Shown one piece after another: positions 1 to 9,334 of a DNA stretch of 11,049 bases (within the stretch, counting starts at the first letter, position 1; every line of letters starts with the position of its first letter). Under the pieces are notes generated by a model. The model was given only the letters and a program-made list of their open reading frames with translations, did not search any database and had not been told where the DNA came from. The position numbers were made by a program, and so were the translations under genes. Location of the stretch: positions 1-11,049 of the forward strand of contig WAPJ01000102.1 of NCBI GenBank assembly GCA_015520785.1. The letters are read 5' to 3'. This stretch comes from Candidatus Woesearchaeota archaeon (GTDB lineage: Archaea; Nanobdellota; Nanobdellia; Woesearchaeales; WAPJ01).

Positions 1-138
1 ACTGGAAGACTTTCGGAGCGGCTGGAGAAGGCTTTTAGAGCAAAGCTCGTGGTGGTCTTGTTGAGGGATGCGCATGGTGACTGGCGAGGATATGAGCGGG
101 AGATTGTTGAGCTTGTCAGACGCGCAGCGGAGGGTTGA
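1..138 (+). CDS. 3' end of an unidentified gene (C-terminal 45 residues)
   Basis: An open frame runs from the window edge to a TGA at 136-138. It has coding-like composition: acidic and basic residues around a hydrophobic strand (LVVVLL at about residues 16-21), then an amphipathic helix ending RRAAEG. The start lies outside the window. I do not recognise the family from this fragment. The end overlaps the favoured start of the next gene (ATG at 92) by 47 bases in a different frame. That is long for an archaeal overlap, so either the next gene starts later or this frame is not translated to its end. Confidence 0.4.
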   Translation, partial: TGRLSERLEKAFRAKLVVVLLRDAHGDWRGYEREIVELVRRAAEG

Positions 139-406
139 GGAGCTCTTCGCACGCTTGTGTGAGGAGTATGACGTGGAGGCGTCGCTCGAATTCCGCGCGT
201 ATAAGCGGAGGATTGCGCTCGTCCTCCTTCGGAGGGGGATTGTACGGTTGAACGTGCGGCTCTTGGATGATGCTGCGCGCCGCGACTTGATCGGGCGGGA
301 CGAGCCTTGCTTGGTGTTTGTTGAACGCGTCCTCCGGCATGAACTCGTGCATCTCAAGCTGAGGACGGTGTATCATCCGCCGGGGAGCTTCCAGACGCTC
401 GTTTAA
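92..406 (+). CDS. Short SprT/YgjP-like zinc metallopeptidase (zincin) domain protein
   Basis: Predicted 104 residues from the ATG at 92; ATGs at 68 and 74 would add eight or six residues. The diagnostic part is the C-terminus: HELVH at residues 83-87 (HExxH, two metal-ligand histidines and a catalytic Glu), followed by LKL and a further histidine at 95 in the context HPPGSFQTLV. This resembles the HELxHLK...H(S/P)xxFxxLV pattern of YgjP/DUF45 and SprT-like zincins. The N-terminal helix and the basic middle also fit. The protein stops nine residues after the third histidine, shorter than usual for these families, so it may be a minimal or truncated member. Substrate unknown; SprT relatives act on DNA-protein crosslinks, but that cannot be transferred here. 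A GGAGG sequence at 409-413 follows directly and serves no obvious gene. Confidence 0.6.
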   Translation: MSGRLLSLSDAQRRVEELFARLCEEYDVEASLEFRAYKRRIALVLLRRGIVRLNVRLLDDAARRDLIGRDEPCLVFVERVLRHELVHLKLRTVYHPPGSFQTLV

Positions 407-425
407 AAGGAGGGTGGCGATGGAG

Positions 426-432
426 TTATAAA
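426..432 (+). promoter_or_regulatory. TATA box for the small basic peptide and PIN gene
   Basis: TTATAAA is centred at 429. It lies 29 bp upstream of the ATG at 458 and 20 bp upstream of the ATG at 449. The 29-bp spacing suits a nearly leaderless transcript starting at 458, and matches the spacing seen at the 10755/10812 gene pair. No other clear promoter lies between here and the PIN gene. Confidence 0.45.
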
Positions 433-448
433 GAAAGGGTGTGTGCGT

Positions 449-586
449 ATGGGTGGGATGGTGAGGAAGAAGTCACGACCACTCGTGGAGAAGCAGAAGC
501 GGAAGAAGGGGATTGTCTATCTCCCTCCGCCCCCTCCGAAGGAGAAGAGGAGGTATAAGAGCCTCTGGGATCTCCTCTTCAGCTGA
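449..586 (+). CDS. Small basic proline-rich protein, unrecognised
   Basis: A 45-codon frame from the ATG at 449 (42 residues from the in-frame ATG at 458) to the TGA at 584-586. The product is strongly basic (VRKKSRP, EKQKRKKG), contains five consecutive prolines (residues 26-30), a second basic patch KEKRRYK, and ends in the amphipathic SLWDLLFS. A TATA box lies 29 bp upstream of the second ATG, and the PIN gene starts 16 bp after the stop, so the two are probably co-transcribed. Possible roles are an RNA- or ribosome-binding peptide, an atypical antitoxin for the PIN protein, or a leader peptide, since polyproline is a known stall site relieved by aIF5A. None of these is shown by the sequence. 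The organised basic-Pro5-basic-hydrophobic layout argues against a chance frame. Confidence 0.5.
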   Translation: MGGMVRKKSRPLVEKQKRKKGIVYLPPPPPKEKRRYKSLWDLLFS

Positions 587-602
587 GGGGGGGCTGGAGA
601 GT

Positions 603-1283
603 ATGCGTATACACGTTGGAGTGGACACGAATATTCTTGCTAATTGGATTCTTCATGACGCATTCCTTCAGAGTGAGAAGAAGGAAGTGTTGAATACGCA
701 TGCGGAGCATCGTTTCGTAAGAGGAAGGATCGCATATGAGATAGTGGAATTCCTCGCGACACGGGAAGAGTATGGGATGACATTCACGCTCTTGAATGTG
801 GCCGAACTCTTTCACGTCATACTCCGGGAGAGGATGATTATCGAATCCTACCGGGAGGGTATTCCGCTCCGCGAGGCGTGTATGACTCCTCGGAGGAGGA
901 GGGATGTTCTCACGGCGAGTATTCGTGAAGAGCTCGAGTCGTTCCTCTCGGAATACGTGGAGAGACTGAAGCGGATGGGTGCGCGAATAGCCCGTTTTCA
1001 ACCCTCATTCTCACTCCTTCGGTATTTTACTATCCACTATGGGCTTGAATCGTCTGACGCGTTTATCCTTGCAACACTCCTGAAGGATCCGTATCTCGCA
1101 GTCTTTGTAACGCAGGATGAAGAGATCCCACGGAGGATGAAGGAGTTCGTTCTTACAAAGAAGGATGAAGAGGGGAGGATTCTTCATGAGGAGCGGGTCC
1201 GTCTCATGACGGCAAAACAGTTTAGAGAAGAAATAATAGGACAAGGGAAAAAGATAGAGGGGAGAAAGAAGAGAGTCTCGTAA
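603..1283 (+). CDS. PIN-domain ribonuclease-like protein
   Basis: Predicted 226 residues. PIN-domain acidic residues are visible in order: Asp8 in VDTNIL at the N-terminus, Glu68 in NVAELF, Asp152 in SSDAFILATLL and Asp172 in TQDEE. This is the metal-binding set of single-stranded RNA endonucleases such as VapC toxins and rRNA-processing enzymes. The ATG at 603 is chosen because the first Asp of PIN domains sits within the first ten residues; the frame extends upstream to 513, but that part overlaps the small-peptide gene. The SD is weak (GGAG close to the ATG). At 226 residues it is longer than a typical VapC (about 130): the middle (about 75-130) holds a charged helical insertion and the C-terminus is a basic tail (KKIEGRKKR). 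No standard antitoxin is adjacent, though the small basic gene lies directly upstream. Target RNA unknown. Confidence 0.85.
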   Translation: MRIHVGVDTNILANWILHDAFLQSEKKEVLNTHAEHRFVRGRIAYEIVEFLATREEYGMTFTLLNVAELFHVILRERMIIESYREGIPLREACMTPRRRRDVLTASIREELESFLSEYVERLKRMGARIARFQPSFSLLRYFTIHYGLESSDAFILATLLKDPYLAVFVTQDEEIPRRMKEFVLTKKDEEGRILHEERVRLMTAKQFREEIIGQGKKIEGRKKRVS

Positions 1284-1293
1284 AAGTTTTTCC

Positions 1294-1296
<3 letters not shown>
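1281..1296. terminator. Compact bidirectional terminator between the PIN gene and groEL
   Basis: The PIN stop (1281-1283) and the groEL stop (1294-1296) converge with ten bases between them. The interval reads AAAGTTTTTC on the + strand, giving five T for the PIN transcript and a short T tract (ACTTTTA) for groEL on the - strand. Oligo-T on the non-template strand is the known intrinsic termination signal of archaeal RNA polymerase. Confidence 0.45.
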
Positions 1297-2928
<1,632 letters not shown>

Positions 2929-2941
2929 TCACCACCTCCAT

Positions 2942-2966
2942 GCGTATGCTTCTCTCGCGTATGCTT
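2942..2966. repeat. 10-bp direct repeat in the groES-groEL junction
   Basis: GCGTATGCTT occurs at 2942-2951 and again at 2957-2966, separated by CTCTC (15-bp period). The second copy overlaps the groES stop codon, and the first lies just upstream of the groEL SD. On the transcribed strand the unit reads AAGCATACGC. Confidence 0.7.
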
Positions 2967-3240
2967 ATTCAATCTTGGCGAGGACGTCCTTATAGTCGAG
3001 GATGATGTATTCTTCACCATCAATCTCGAATTCCTCGCTACTATACCCTCCGTAGAGGATGATATCACCCTTCTTCAAGGGGAGTTCCTTGCCGTCCTTG
3101 TCGGTGCCGACCGCGATGACTTCTCCCTTCTTCTTCCCCTCACGAGCACTCTCAGGAATATAGATTCCGCTCTTCGTCTTCTCTTCTTCCTTGATGGGTT
3201 TGATGAGGACGCGTTCACCAACCGGCTTGATGCTTACCAT
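2965..3240 (-). CDS. groES: Co-chaperonin GroES (Hsp10)
   Basis: Predicted 91 residues forming the heptameric lid of GroEL. The sequence shows the N-terminal IKPVGERVLIKP, the mobile loop at about residues 18-33 with the hydrophobic GroEL-contact tripeptide IYI (26-28), GEVIAVG (39-45), KKGDIILYGGY and the C-terminal strand EEYIILDYKDVLAKIE. The ATG at 3238-3240 is chosen because an SD (GGAGGTGAG) sits seven bases upstream of it; a start at 3258 would place that SD inside the gene. It precedes groEL by 39 bp in the same direction, almost certainly one operon. A TATA-like ATAAAAA (3281-3287) and an hsp20-like operator sequence (3324-3342) lie upstream, consistent with heat-shock control. Confidence 0.95.
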   Translation of the reverse strand: MVSIKPVGERVLIKPIKEEEKTKSGIYIPESAREGKKKGEVIAVGTDKDGKELPLKKGDIILYGGYSSEEFEIDGEEYIILDYKDVLAKIE

Positions 3241-3280
3241 GGGCCAGCTCACCTCCATCTATACGCATCGTTATCCCTTC

Positions 3281-3287
3281 TTTTTAT
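3281..3287 (-). promoter_or_regulatory. Likely TATA box of groES-groEL
   Basis: On the - strand the sequence reads ATAAAAA, centred at 3284. A transcript starting about 26-27 bp downstream would begin near 3257, giving a short leader that carries the GGAGGTGAG SD. A second AT-rich candidate, TTTATATT, lies further upstream at 3334-3341. Confidence 0.4.
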
Positions 3288-3323
3288 CGTCGAGATGGAT
3301 CAACCATTCCAGGAGGATGGAAG

Positions 3324-3342
3324 ATTTCTACTCAATATAAAC
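3324..3342. promoter_or_regulatory. Candidate heat-shock operator upstream of groES
   Basis: ATTTCTACTCAATATAAAC on the + strand matches the perfect inverted repeat upstream of hsp20 (ATTTCTA-5-TAGAAAT) at 14 of 19 positions. One 7-base arm is identical, the 5-base spacer length is the same, and the second arm matches at 5 of 7. It overlaps the upstream TATA-like TTTATATT on the - strand. Confidence 0.35.
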
Positions 3343-3365
3343 GTTTTCTTCAGAATGGTTTTGGT

Positions 3366-4550
3366 TTAGATGCTGGGAATATCGTAAAACGCGAGCCACT
3401 CCTCTACCCATTTCTTCCGCTTCCGTAACTGTTCAAAGTATTCCTTCCTGCTGAAGATCTGATCCTCTACTTTCCTCAGCGCGTTCTTCATACTCTGCTC
3501 ATACCCCCAGCCGTGCGCGTGCACGGCAATCGTAAACCGGTCCGTAAGCAGGCGGAGCCGGGTGAAGATCGCTGGGAGGCCGCGGAACTTCTCCTTATGC
3601 CTCGTCACGTACACGTACAAGACGCCCGTGCCGAGGATATCCGCGTATTTCTCGATGAAGCGTTCCGCTTCTGTGAGGATAGCTGCCTCCCCTTCTTCCT
3701 TGAGGCTCTTATCCATGCTCAGCTGCACGGTTACGCCATGCTCCTGACGCTTAAGCCGCTTGTTCAGCCAGGCGAACACGTCACGCCGAGTAAGCATGCC
3801 GATGGGATAGTCTTCATCATCAACGACGATGAGACTGTTGATCGCACGGTCAACGAGCATGCTGACGGCATCCTTAAGCCGCGTGTCAGGCGTAGCAGTG
3901 GCAACATTCTTCTCCATGATATCCTCCACGGGGAGGTGGATAATGCTTTCCTTCTCGGCAATGTACGTGCCATAGTCGGGTCGTTCCCTTGGCCTGAAGG
4001 CTTTCGTAAGAATGTCATGGAGTGTGACAATCCCAGCCAGTCGGTTCTTCTCCACGACGGGCAGGCGGCTGATGCCATGCTGACGGAAGAGGCTTAACGC
4101 TTTCGCGATAGTCTCGCGTGGATGGATGATGACCGGCTCGGGCGTCATGAGGTCTTCCACACGCGTCCTCTCTGCAAGCTCGTCCTTAGCGAGATGGGTG
4201 AGGAGGACGTCATCATCAACAATACCGATAATCCTCCCCTCCGCACTGACGGGGAGGTCCATGACGTTCGCATCAATAATCAGCCGGACGAGTTCAGGAT
4301 AGAGCGTGTCAGGCGTGACGGTTGGCGCGTGGACGAGCACGCTCCGCACCTTGGTCGTGCTCGGATCAAGGCCTGAACGGATAATCCGCCGCTCGGTGAT
4401 CACACCCTTATACTCGCCATCCTCCTCCACGATGAGCACGTCCTGGATACCCTCAAGCATGCTGAGCGCCTTACTCAAGGTCTCGTCGGGATGGATGCGT
4501 TTGACCGTTGTCTTCATCACGTCACGCGCGGTGAGTGTTTCAAGCGCCAT
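3366..4550 (-). CDS. Four-CBS-domain protein with HPF/RaiA-like C-terminal region (candidate ribosome hibernation factor)
   Basis: 394 residues. Four CBS domains (two Bateman modules) are clear: about 8-58 (ARDVMKTTV...GVITERRII), 68-120 (VRSVLVHAPTV...GIVDDDVL), 131-184 (VEDLMTPEPV...GIVTLHDIL) and 208-262 (VEDIMEKNVATATPDT...GMLTRRDVF). Such modules usually bind adenosine-containing ligands. Residues about 272-368 differ: a strand, a long charged helix (LTEAERFIEKYADIL), strands VLYVYVTRH and FTIAVHAHG, then a helix YEQSMKNALRKVEDQIF. This layout resembles the small ribosome-binding HPF/RaiA (sigma-54 modulation) fold. A CBS-domain hibernation factor bound to archaeal ribosomes has been described, as I recall, from Pyrobaculum. 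Hibernation is therefore a reasonable inference but not proven; a nucleotide-responsive regulator is the fallback. The start is supported by GAGGTGAT just upstream of the ATG. Confidence 0.85.
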   Translation of the reverse strand: MALETLTARDVMKTTVKRIHPDETLSKALSMLEGIQDVLIVEEDGEYKGVITERRIIRSGLDPSTTKVRSVLVHAPTVTPDTLYPELVRLIIDANVMDLPVSAEGRIIGIVDDDVLLTHLAKDELAERTRVEDLMTPEPVIIHPRETIAKALSLFRQHGISRLPVVEKNRLAGIVTLHDILTKAFRPRERPDYGTYIAEKESIIHLPVEDIMEKNVATATPDTRLKDAVSMLVDRAINSLIVVDDEDYPIGMLTRRDVFAWLNKRLKRQEHGVTVQLSMDKSLKEEGEAAILTEAERFIEKYADILGTGVLYVYVTRHKEKFRGLPAIFTRLRLLTDRFTIAVHAHGWGYEQSMKNALRKVEDQIFSRKEYFEQLRKRKKWVEEWLAFYDIPSI

Positions 4551-4666
4551 GCAGCATCACCTCAATCAGCAGTATTCTTTTCTCTTTTCTTTTCCACTCC
4601 CTTCGTTCCATTCCACTCATACTCTGATATTCAGTATCTTTCACCATCTCTCAATATCATCATCCC

Positions 4667-4690
4667 ATCCCTCCCCTCGAGGAGGGGGAT
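4667..4690. repeat. Imperfect 24-bp GC-rich palindrome
   Basis: The sequence runs from ATCCCTCC to GGGGGAT around a central TCGA. Of its twelve base pairs, one is mismatched (C-A) and one is a T-G wobble; the rest pair. It could form a hairpin in RNA from either strand. Its position between the cdc48 3' tail and the CBS leader suits a terminator, processing site or protein-binding site. Confidence 0.35.
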
Positions 4691-4759
4691 TCTCCCAGAT
4701 CGTCTTCTCGTGGATGCTGCTCATGCTGAGAGCTGAGGGGAAATGCTCCTTGAGAGGAA

Positions 4760-4782
4760 GGGAAAGGGAAAGGGAGAAGGGG
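4760..4782 (+). other. G-quadruplex motif next to the cdc48 3' end
   Basis: Four G runs (4760-4762, 4766-4768, 4772-4774, 4779-4782) are separated by AAA, AAA and AGAA, then followed by TTTTT. This satisfies the standard G3+N1-7 pattern. It lies on the template strand of cdc48, about 17 bases past the stop codon, where it could slow RNA polymerase and aid 3' end formation. Confidence 0.45.
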
Positions 4783-4798
4783 TTTTTATGCGTGAATC

Positions 4799-7169
<2,371 letters not shown>

Positions 7170-7625
7170 TTAGCGGATGCGGATGCCTTTCTTCTTGGCT
7201 TCTTTGACGCGCTTCTTGGGGATGCGGATTTCAAGCACGCCATTCCGGTATTCTGCCTCGGCCTTGTCCACGTCAGCATCCTCGGGGAGGCTGATGAACC
7301 GGTAGAAGCCTGTGTAGCGTCGCTCAACGTGGAAGTAGCCCTGCTTCTCATCCTGCTTTTTGAATTCCTCCTTGCGTTCTGCTTTCAGCTCAATACCCCC
7401 CTCCTGTGGGATGAGCTGGATGTCCTCCTTCTTTACGCCTGGCAGGTCTATGACGACATGGTATTCTCTGTCACTCTCAACGATGTCAACGGCGGGTTCA
7501 ACATAGCCGAGACTCTTGCCACTGGCAGGCATGCGTTCTTCAAGGCGTTCTTCAAACCAGTCTTCAAACAGGTCGCGGAAGAGTGCGTCAAACAGGCCGA
7601 ATGGGTCCCTTCTTCGGAAGACCAT
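7170..7625 (-). CDS. Small heat-shock protein, Hsp20/alpha-crystallin family
   Basis: 151 residues. It is an ATP-independent holdase that keeps unfolding proteins soluble. An N-terminal aromatic region (FGLFDALFRDLFEDWFEE, about 9-26) is followed by the alpha-crystallin domain at about 44-137, including VDIVESDREYHVVIDLPGV, the conserved A-x-x-x-NGVLEIRIPK (124-137), and a C-terminal I-x-I anchor (IRI, 148-150) that docks into neighbouring subunits during oligomer assembly. Length and layout are typical. The start is supported by GAGGTGAT upstream of the ATG. A TATA box (7675-7682) and an adjacent perfect inverted repeat (7684-7702) suggest repressor control. The gene stands alone on its strand, between cdc48 and the divergent wHTH-KaiC operon. 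Confidence 0.95.
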   Translation of the reverse strand: MVFRRRDPFGLFDALFRDLFEDWFEERLEERMPASGKSLGYVEPAVDIVESDREYHVVIDLPGVKKEDIQLIPQEGGIELKAERKEEFKKQDEKQGYFHVERRYTGFYRFISLPEDADVDKAEAEYRNGVLEIRIPKKRVKEAKKKGIRIR

Positions 7626-7674
7626 GATACATCACCTCGCATGCGTTTTCTAGGCGTGAGGAACACACCCAGAG

Positions 7675-7682
7675 TTTAAAAA
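7675..7682 (-). promoter_or_regulatory. TATA box of hsp20
   Basis: On the - strand the sequence is TTTTTAAA. A start about 26 bp downstream (near 7652) gives a leader of roughly 27 bases carrying the SD. The preceding GAAATG resembles a purine-rich BRE and is part of the inverted repeat. Confidence 0.55.
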
Positions 7683-7683
7683 C

Positions 7684-7702
7684 ATTTCTAAACTATAGAA
7701 AT
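7684..7702. promoter_or_regulatory. Perfect 7-5-7 inverted repeat, candidate heat-shock operator
   Basis: The sequence is ATTTCTA-AACTA-TAGAAAT. It abuts the upstream edge of the hsp20 TATA box and covers the expected BRE, so a bound dimer would block TFB/TBP. Dyad operators overlapping BRE/TATA are known for archaeal heat-shock repressors such as Phr. A related sequence lies upstream of groES (3324-3342). Confidence 0.5.
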
Positions 7703-7955
7703 CAAATATAATAAAGTAAATACCATATCAACAATATAAACTTTAATTCAGAAAACTTTATGAAGGTGCAACGCACACCCCTTATCCGGCCACTCCGCAG
7801 TACACCTCCCTTAACCACAGTCCACACACACGCAACAACCTTATCATCCTCCTTCCATCCACAGCTCGTTCCCCTTCATCAAACACATCACCAAAACCCT
7901 ATCCACAATACCCTTTCACAACACACAACCCACAAAGAGAAGCATACCTGAGAAA

Positions 7956-7986
7956 ACCCCTCAAGCTAGACATACCCTGCAGGGGT
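7956..7986 (+). promoter_or_regulatory. Possible SD-sequestering hairpin before the wHTH gene
   Basis: ACCCCT (7956-7961) can pair with AGGGGT (7981-7986), which overlaps the SD GGGGTGA of the gene starting at 7995. A competing short palindrome, CCCTGCAGGG (7975-7984), covers the same SD. Confidence 0.25.
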
Positions 7987-7994
7987 GAGCCATC

Positions 7995-8414
7995 ATGACC
8001 GCCGAGGAAATCCTCATTAGACGCATCCCCAAGCCGCATGATGAGACGCGTGAAGAACTCCTCGCCTGGTTCGTGGAGAGCCTCGGCCTCGAGCATGGGA
8101 GGGATATTCACCAGACACTCCGCCGCATCCTCCACATGCTCCTCACGCTCAGCCAGGAATCCCGCCTCCTCAGCACCGAGCGGCTCGAGGAAGAACTCCT
8201 CATGCCAGGGAGCAGGATTAACCATCATATCCGACTCCTCATCAAGGCTGGCATGCTCGAACGTGACAAGCGGAGCATCCGCCTCCGCGGTCGGACCATA
8301 GAGGAGACCGTTGAGGAGATCCGACGGGATAGTGAACGTATCTTTGACGATATCATCCGCATGGCACGCCTGCTTGACGAAGCCTACGGCCTCAGACAGA
8401 AGCGGGAGGGGTGA
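7995..8414 (+). CDS. Winged helix-turn-helix transcriptional regulator (ArsR-like)
   Basis: 139 residues. The N-terminal part (about 17-36) reads ETREELLAWFVESLGLEHGR. A winged HTH follows at about 40-100: helices TLRRILHMLLTLSQ and STERLEEELLM, a recognition-type helix GSRINHHIRLLIKAGMLE (72-89), and a wing KRSIRLRG. The 'xxxHxHIRxLxxAGxLxR' pattern resembles ArsR-type regulators. The C-terminal 35 residues form an amphipathic helix suited to dimerisation. The ATG has the SD GGGGTGA a few bases upstream. It is the first gene of an apparent operon with the KaiC-like gene (6-bp gap) and diverges from hsp20, so it could regulate hsp20, its own operon or both. No cysteine metal site is visible, so metal sensing is unlikely. 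Confidence 0.75.
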   Translation: MTAEEILIRRIPKPHDETREELLAWFVESLGLEHGRDIHQTLRRILHMLLTLSQESRLLSTERLEEELLMPGSRINHHIRLLIKAGMLERDKRSIRLRGRTIEETVEEIRRDSERIFDDIIRMARLLDEAYGLRQKREG

Positions 8415-8420
8415 ACGCGT

Positions 8421-9311
8421 ATGGATGAGGACTGGCGTGGCGAGAATAGGGTTATCAAAGAAGCGGTCCGCACGCTCCCCGAAGTGGAAGAGGAGAGCGT
8501 GGACCTCTTCGGCATTCCCACGGGAACACGGCTTGACGAGCTCTTCTATAGCGTGACGCTCAAGGATGGGAAGCCCGAGCGCAAGCCGCTCGGCGGACTG
8601 CCATATCAGAGTGTGATGAATATAGTTGGTGTGCCTGACACGGGGAAGAGCGTGTTCGGCGAACAGTTCGCTGTTTACCAGGCAGGGAGAGGATATCCAA
8701 CCGTCTTCGTCACCGTGGAGGCGCCTGCACGCTTCCTCATCCCCAGTCTCAAGCAGAAGGCACTCGCGCTCAACCAGCCTTGGGAGAAGGTAGAGGAGAA
8801 CATGCTCATCCTGGACGCGTCGCAGAGCTGGGAGCTCCGTAACAGCCTCGGGAGTTTCACAGCAACGCTTCGTCATGCCATCCGGAGGAAGCGGGCGAAG
8901 ATCGTGGTGATTGATAGTATCACGGGCTTGTATGAGCATCGTGAAATGCTCGCCCGCCAGATCGTGCGAGAAGTCTATAATCTCCTCAAACAGGAGGGTG
9001 TGACGGCGCTCATGATCAGTCAGAAGCGGAGCGGGCAGGGAGCTGACACGGCCGAGGCTGCGGGAGGACTCGCAGTAGCGCATATTACGGATGGGACAAT
9101 CATCTTCAGCAAGCTCGTGATTGACACGCCCTACCTTGCACGCGTCTATGCGACACCGCTCGGCCACGTGCTCCGCACGCTCAGGATTGATGGGTGTCGC
9201 ATGGCAGCGCATGATACGCGCGAGCACGTCTTCACGATCACGGATATGGGCTTGATTGAGATTGATGGGACGCTCGCCGAGTATGTTGAACGCGAAAAGA
9301 AGAAAGGATAA
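8421..9311 (+). CDS. KaiC-like RecA-superfamily ATPase, AF_0795 type
   Basis: 296 residues with one KaiC/RadA-like domain. The N-terminal tail (1-27) is followed by FGIPTGTRLDELF (30-42), Walker A GVPDTGKS (70-77), a strand ending in Glu100 (VFVTVEAPARF) at the usual catalytic-Glu position, Walker B IVVID (161-165) in VVIDSITGLYE, and MISQKRSGQGADTAEAAGGLAVAHITDGTII (about 198-228). The motifs GGxPxxSVxNIxGVPDTGKS and LFRIDGCR-like RTLRIDGCRMAAHDTREHV fit the archaeal KaiC subfamily named after AF_0795, as I recall it. Members are thought to act in signalling or regulation, and no reaction beyond ATP binding can be claimed. The SD GGAGGGGTGA overlaps the stop of the preceding gene, and the next gene is the typical partner of this family. 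Confidence 0.85.
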   Translation: MDEDWRGENRVIKEAVRTLPEVEEESVDLFGIPTGTRLDELFYSVTLKDGKPERKPLGGLPYQSVMNIVGVPDTGKSVFGEQFAVYQAGRGYPTVFVTVEAPARFLIPSLKQKALALNQPWEKVEENMLILDASQSWELRNSLGSFTATLRHAIRRKRAKIVVIDSITGLYEHREMLARQIVREVYNLLKQEGVTALMISQKRSGQGADTAEAAGGLAVAHITDGTIIFSKLVIDTPYLARVYATPLGHVLRTLRIDGCRMAAHDTREHVFTITDMGLIEIDGTLAEYVEREKKKG

Positions 9312-9334
9312 AAGGAAGGTGGGGGTGATTGCTC

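Larger units (their letters stand above)
4551..4798. other. Intergenic region between cdc48 and the CBS gene, with mirrored C-rich and G-rich halves
   Basis: Of 120 bases at 4561-4680 only six are G on the + strand, whereas 4690-4798 is G-rich. The switch occurs at an imperfect 24-bp palindrome (4667-4690). No RNA gene or convincing ORF was found. The right half is the 3' tail of cdc48. The left half is the purine-rich (on the - strand) leader and promoter region of the CBS gene, in which no strong TATA box is obvious. Confidence 0.5.
7626..7994. other. 369-bp divergent intergenic region between hsp20 and the wHTH-KaiC operon
   Basis: It has three parts. First, 7626-7670 holds the hsp20 leader and SD. 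Second, 7671-7762 is a very AT-rich block with the hsp20 TATA box, a perfect inverted repeat, and several possible TATA boxes facing the other way (for example TATAAAC at 7735-7741). Third, 7763-7955 is rich in C, A and T with almost no G (four G in 120 bases at 7801-7920), followed by a G-containing stretch with the SD of the wHTH gene. No tRNA or known structured RNA was recognised. A 63-codon frame at 7760-7951 looks like a product of composition. Confidence 0.6.

Noticed and set aside
7671..7762. AT-rich block as a possible replication origin
   Set aside because: No origin recognition boxes or cdc6/orc1 gene are visible. A divergent promoter explains the AT richness.
7760..7951. 63-codon + strand frame in the hsp20-wHTH intergenic region
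   Set aside because: It is rich in His, Thr and Pro only because the DNA lacks G. It has no SD or recognisable domain, and the candidate TATA is 22 bp away from the ATG, too close.
7899..9227. 442-codon frame on the - strand
   Set aside because: It is antisense to the wHTH and KaiC-like genes, both of which have clear family motifs and SDs. Long shadow frames are common at this GC content.
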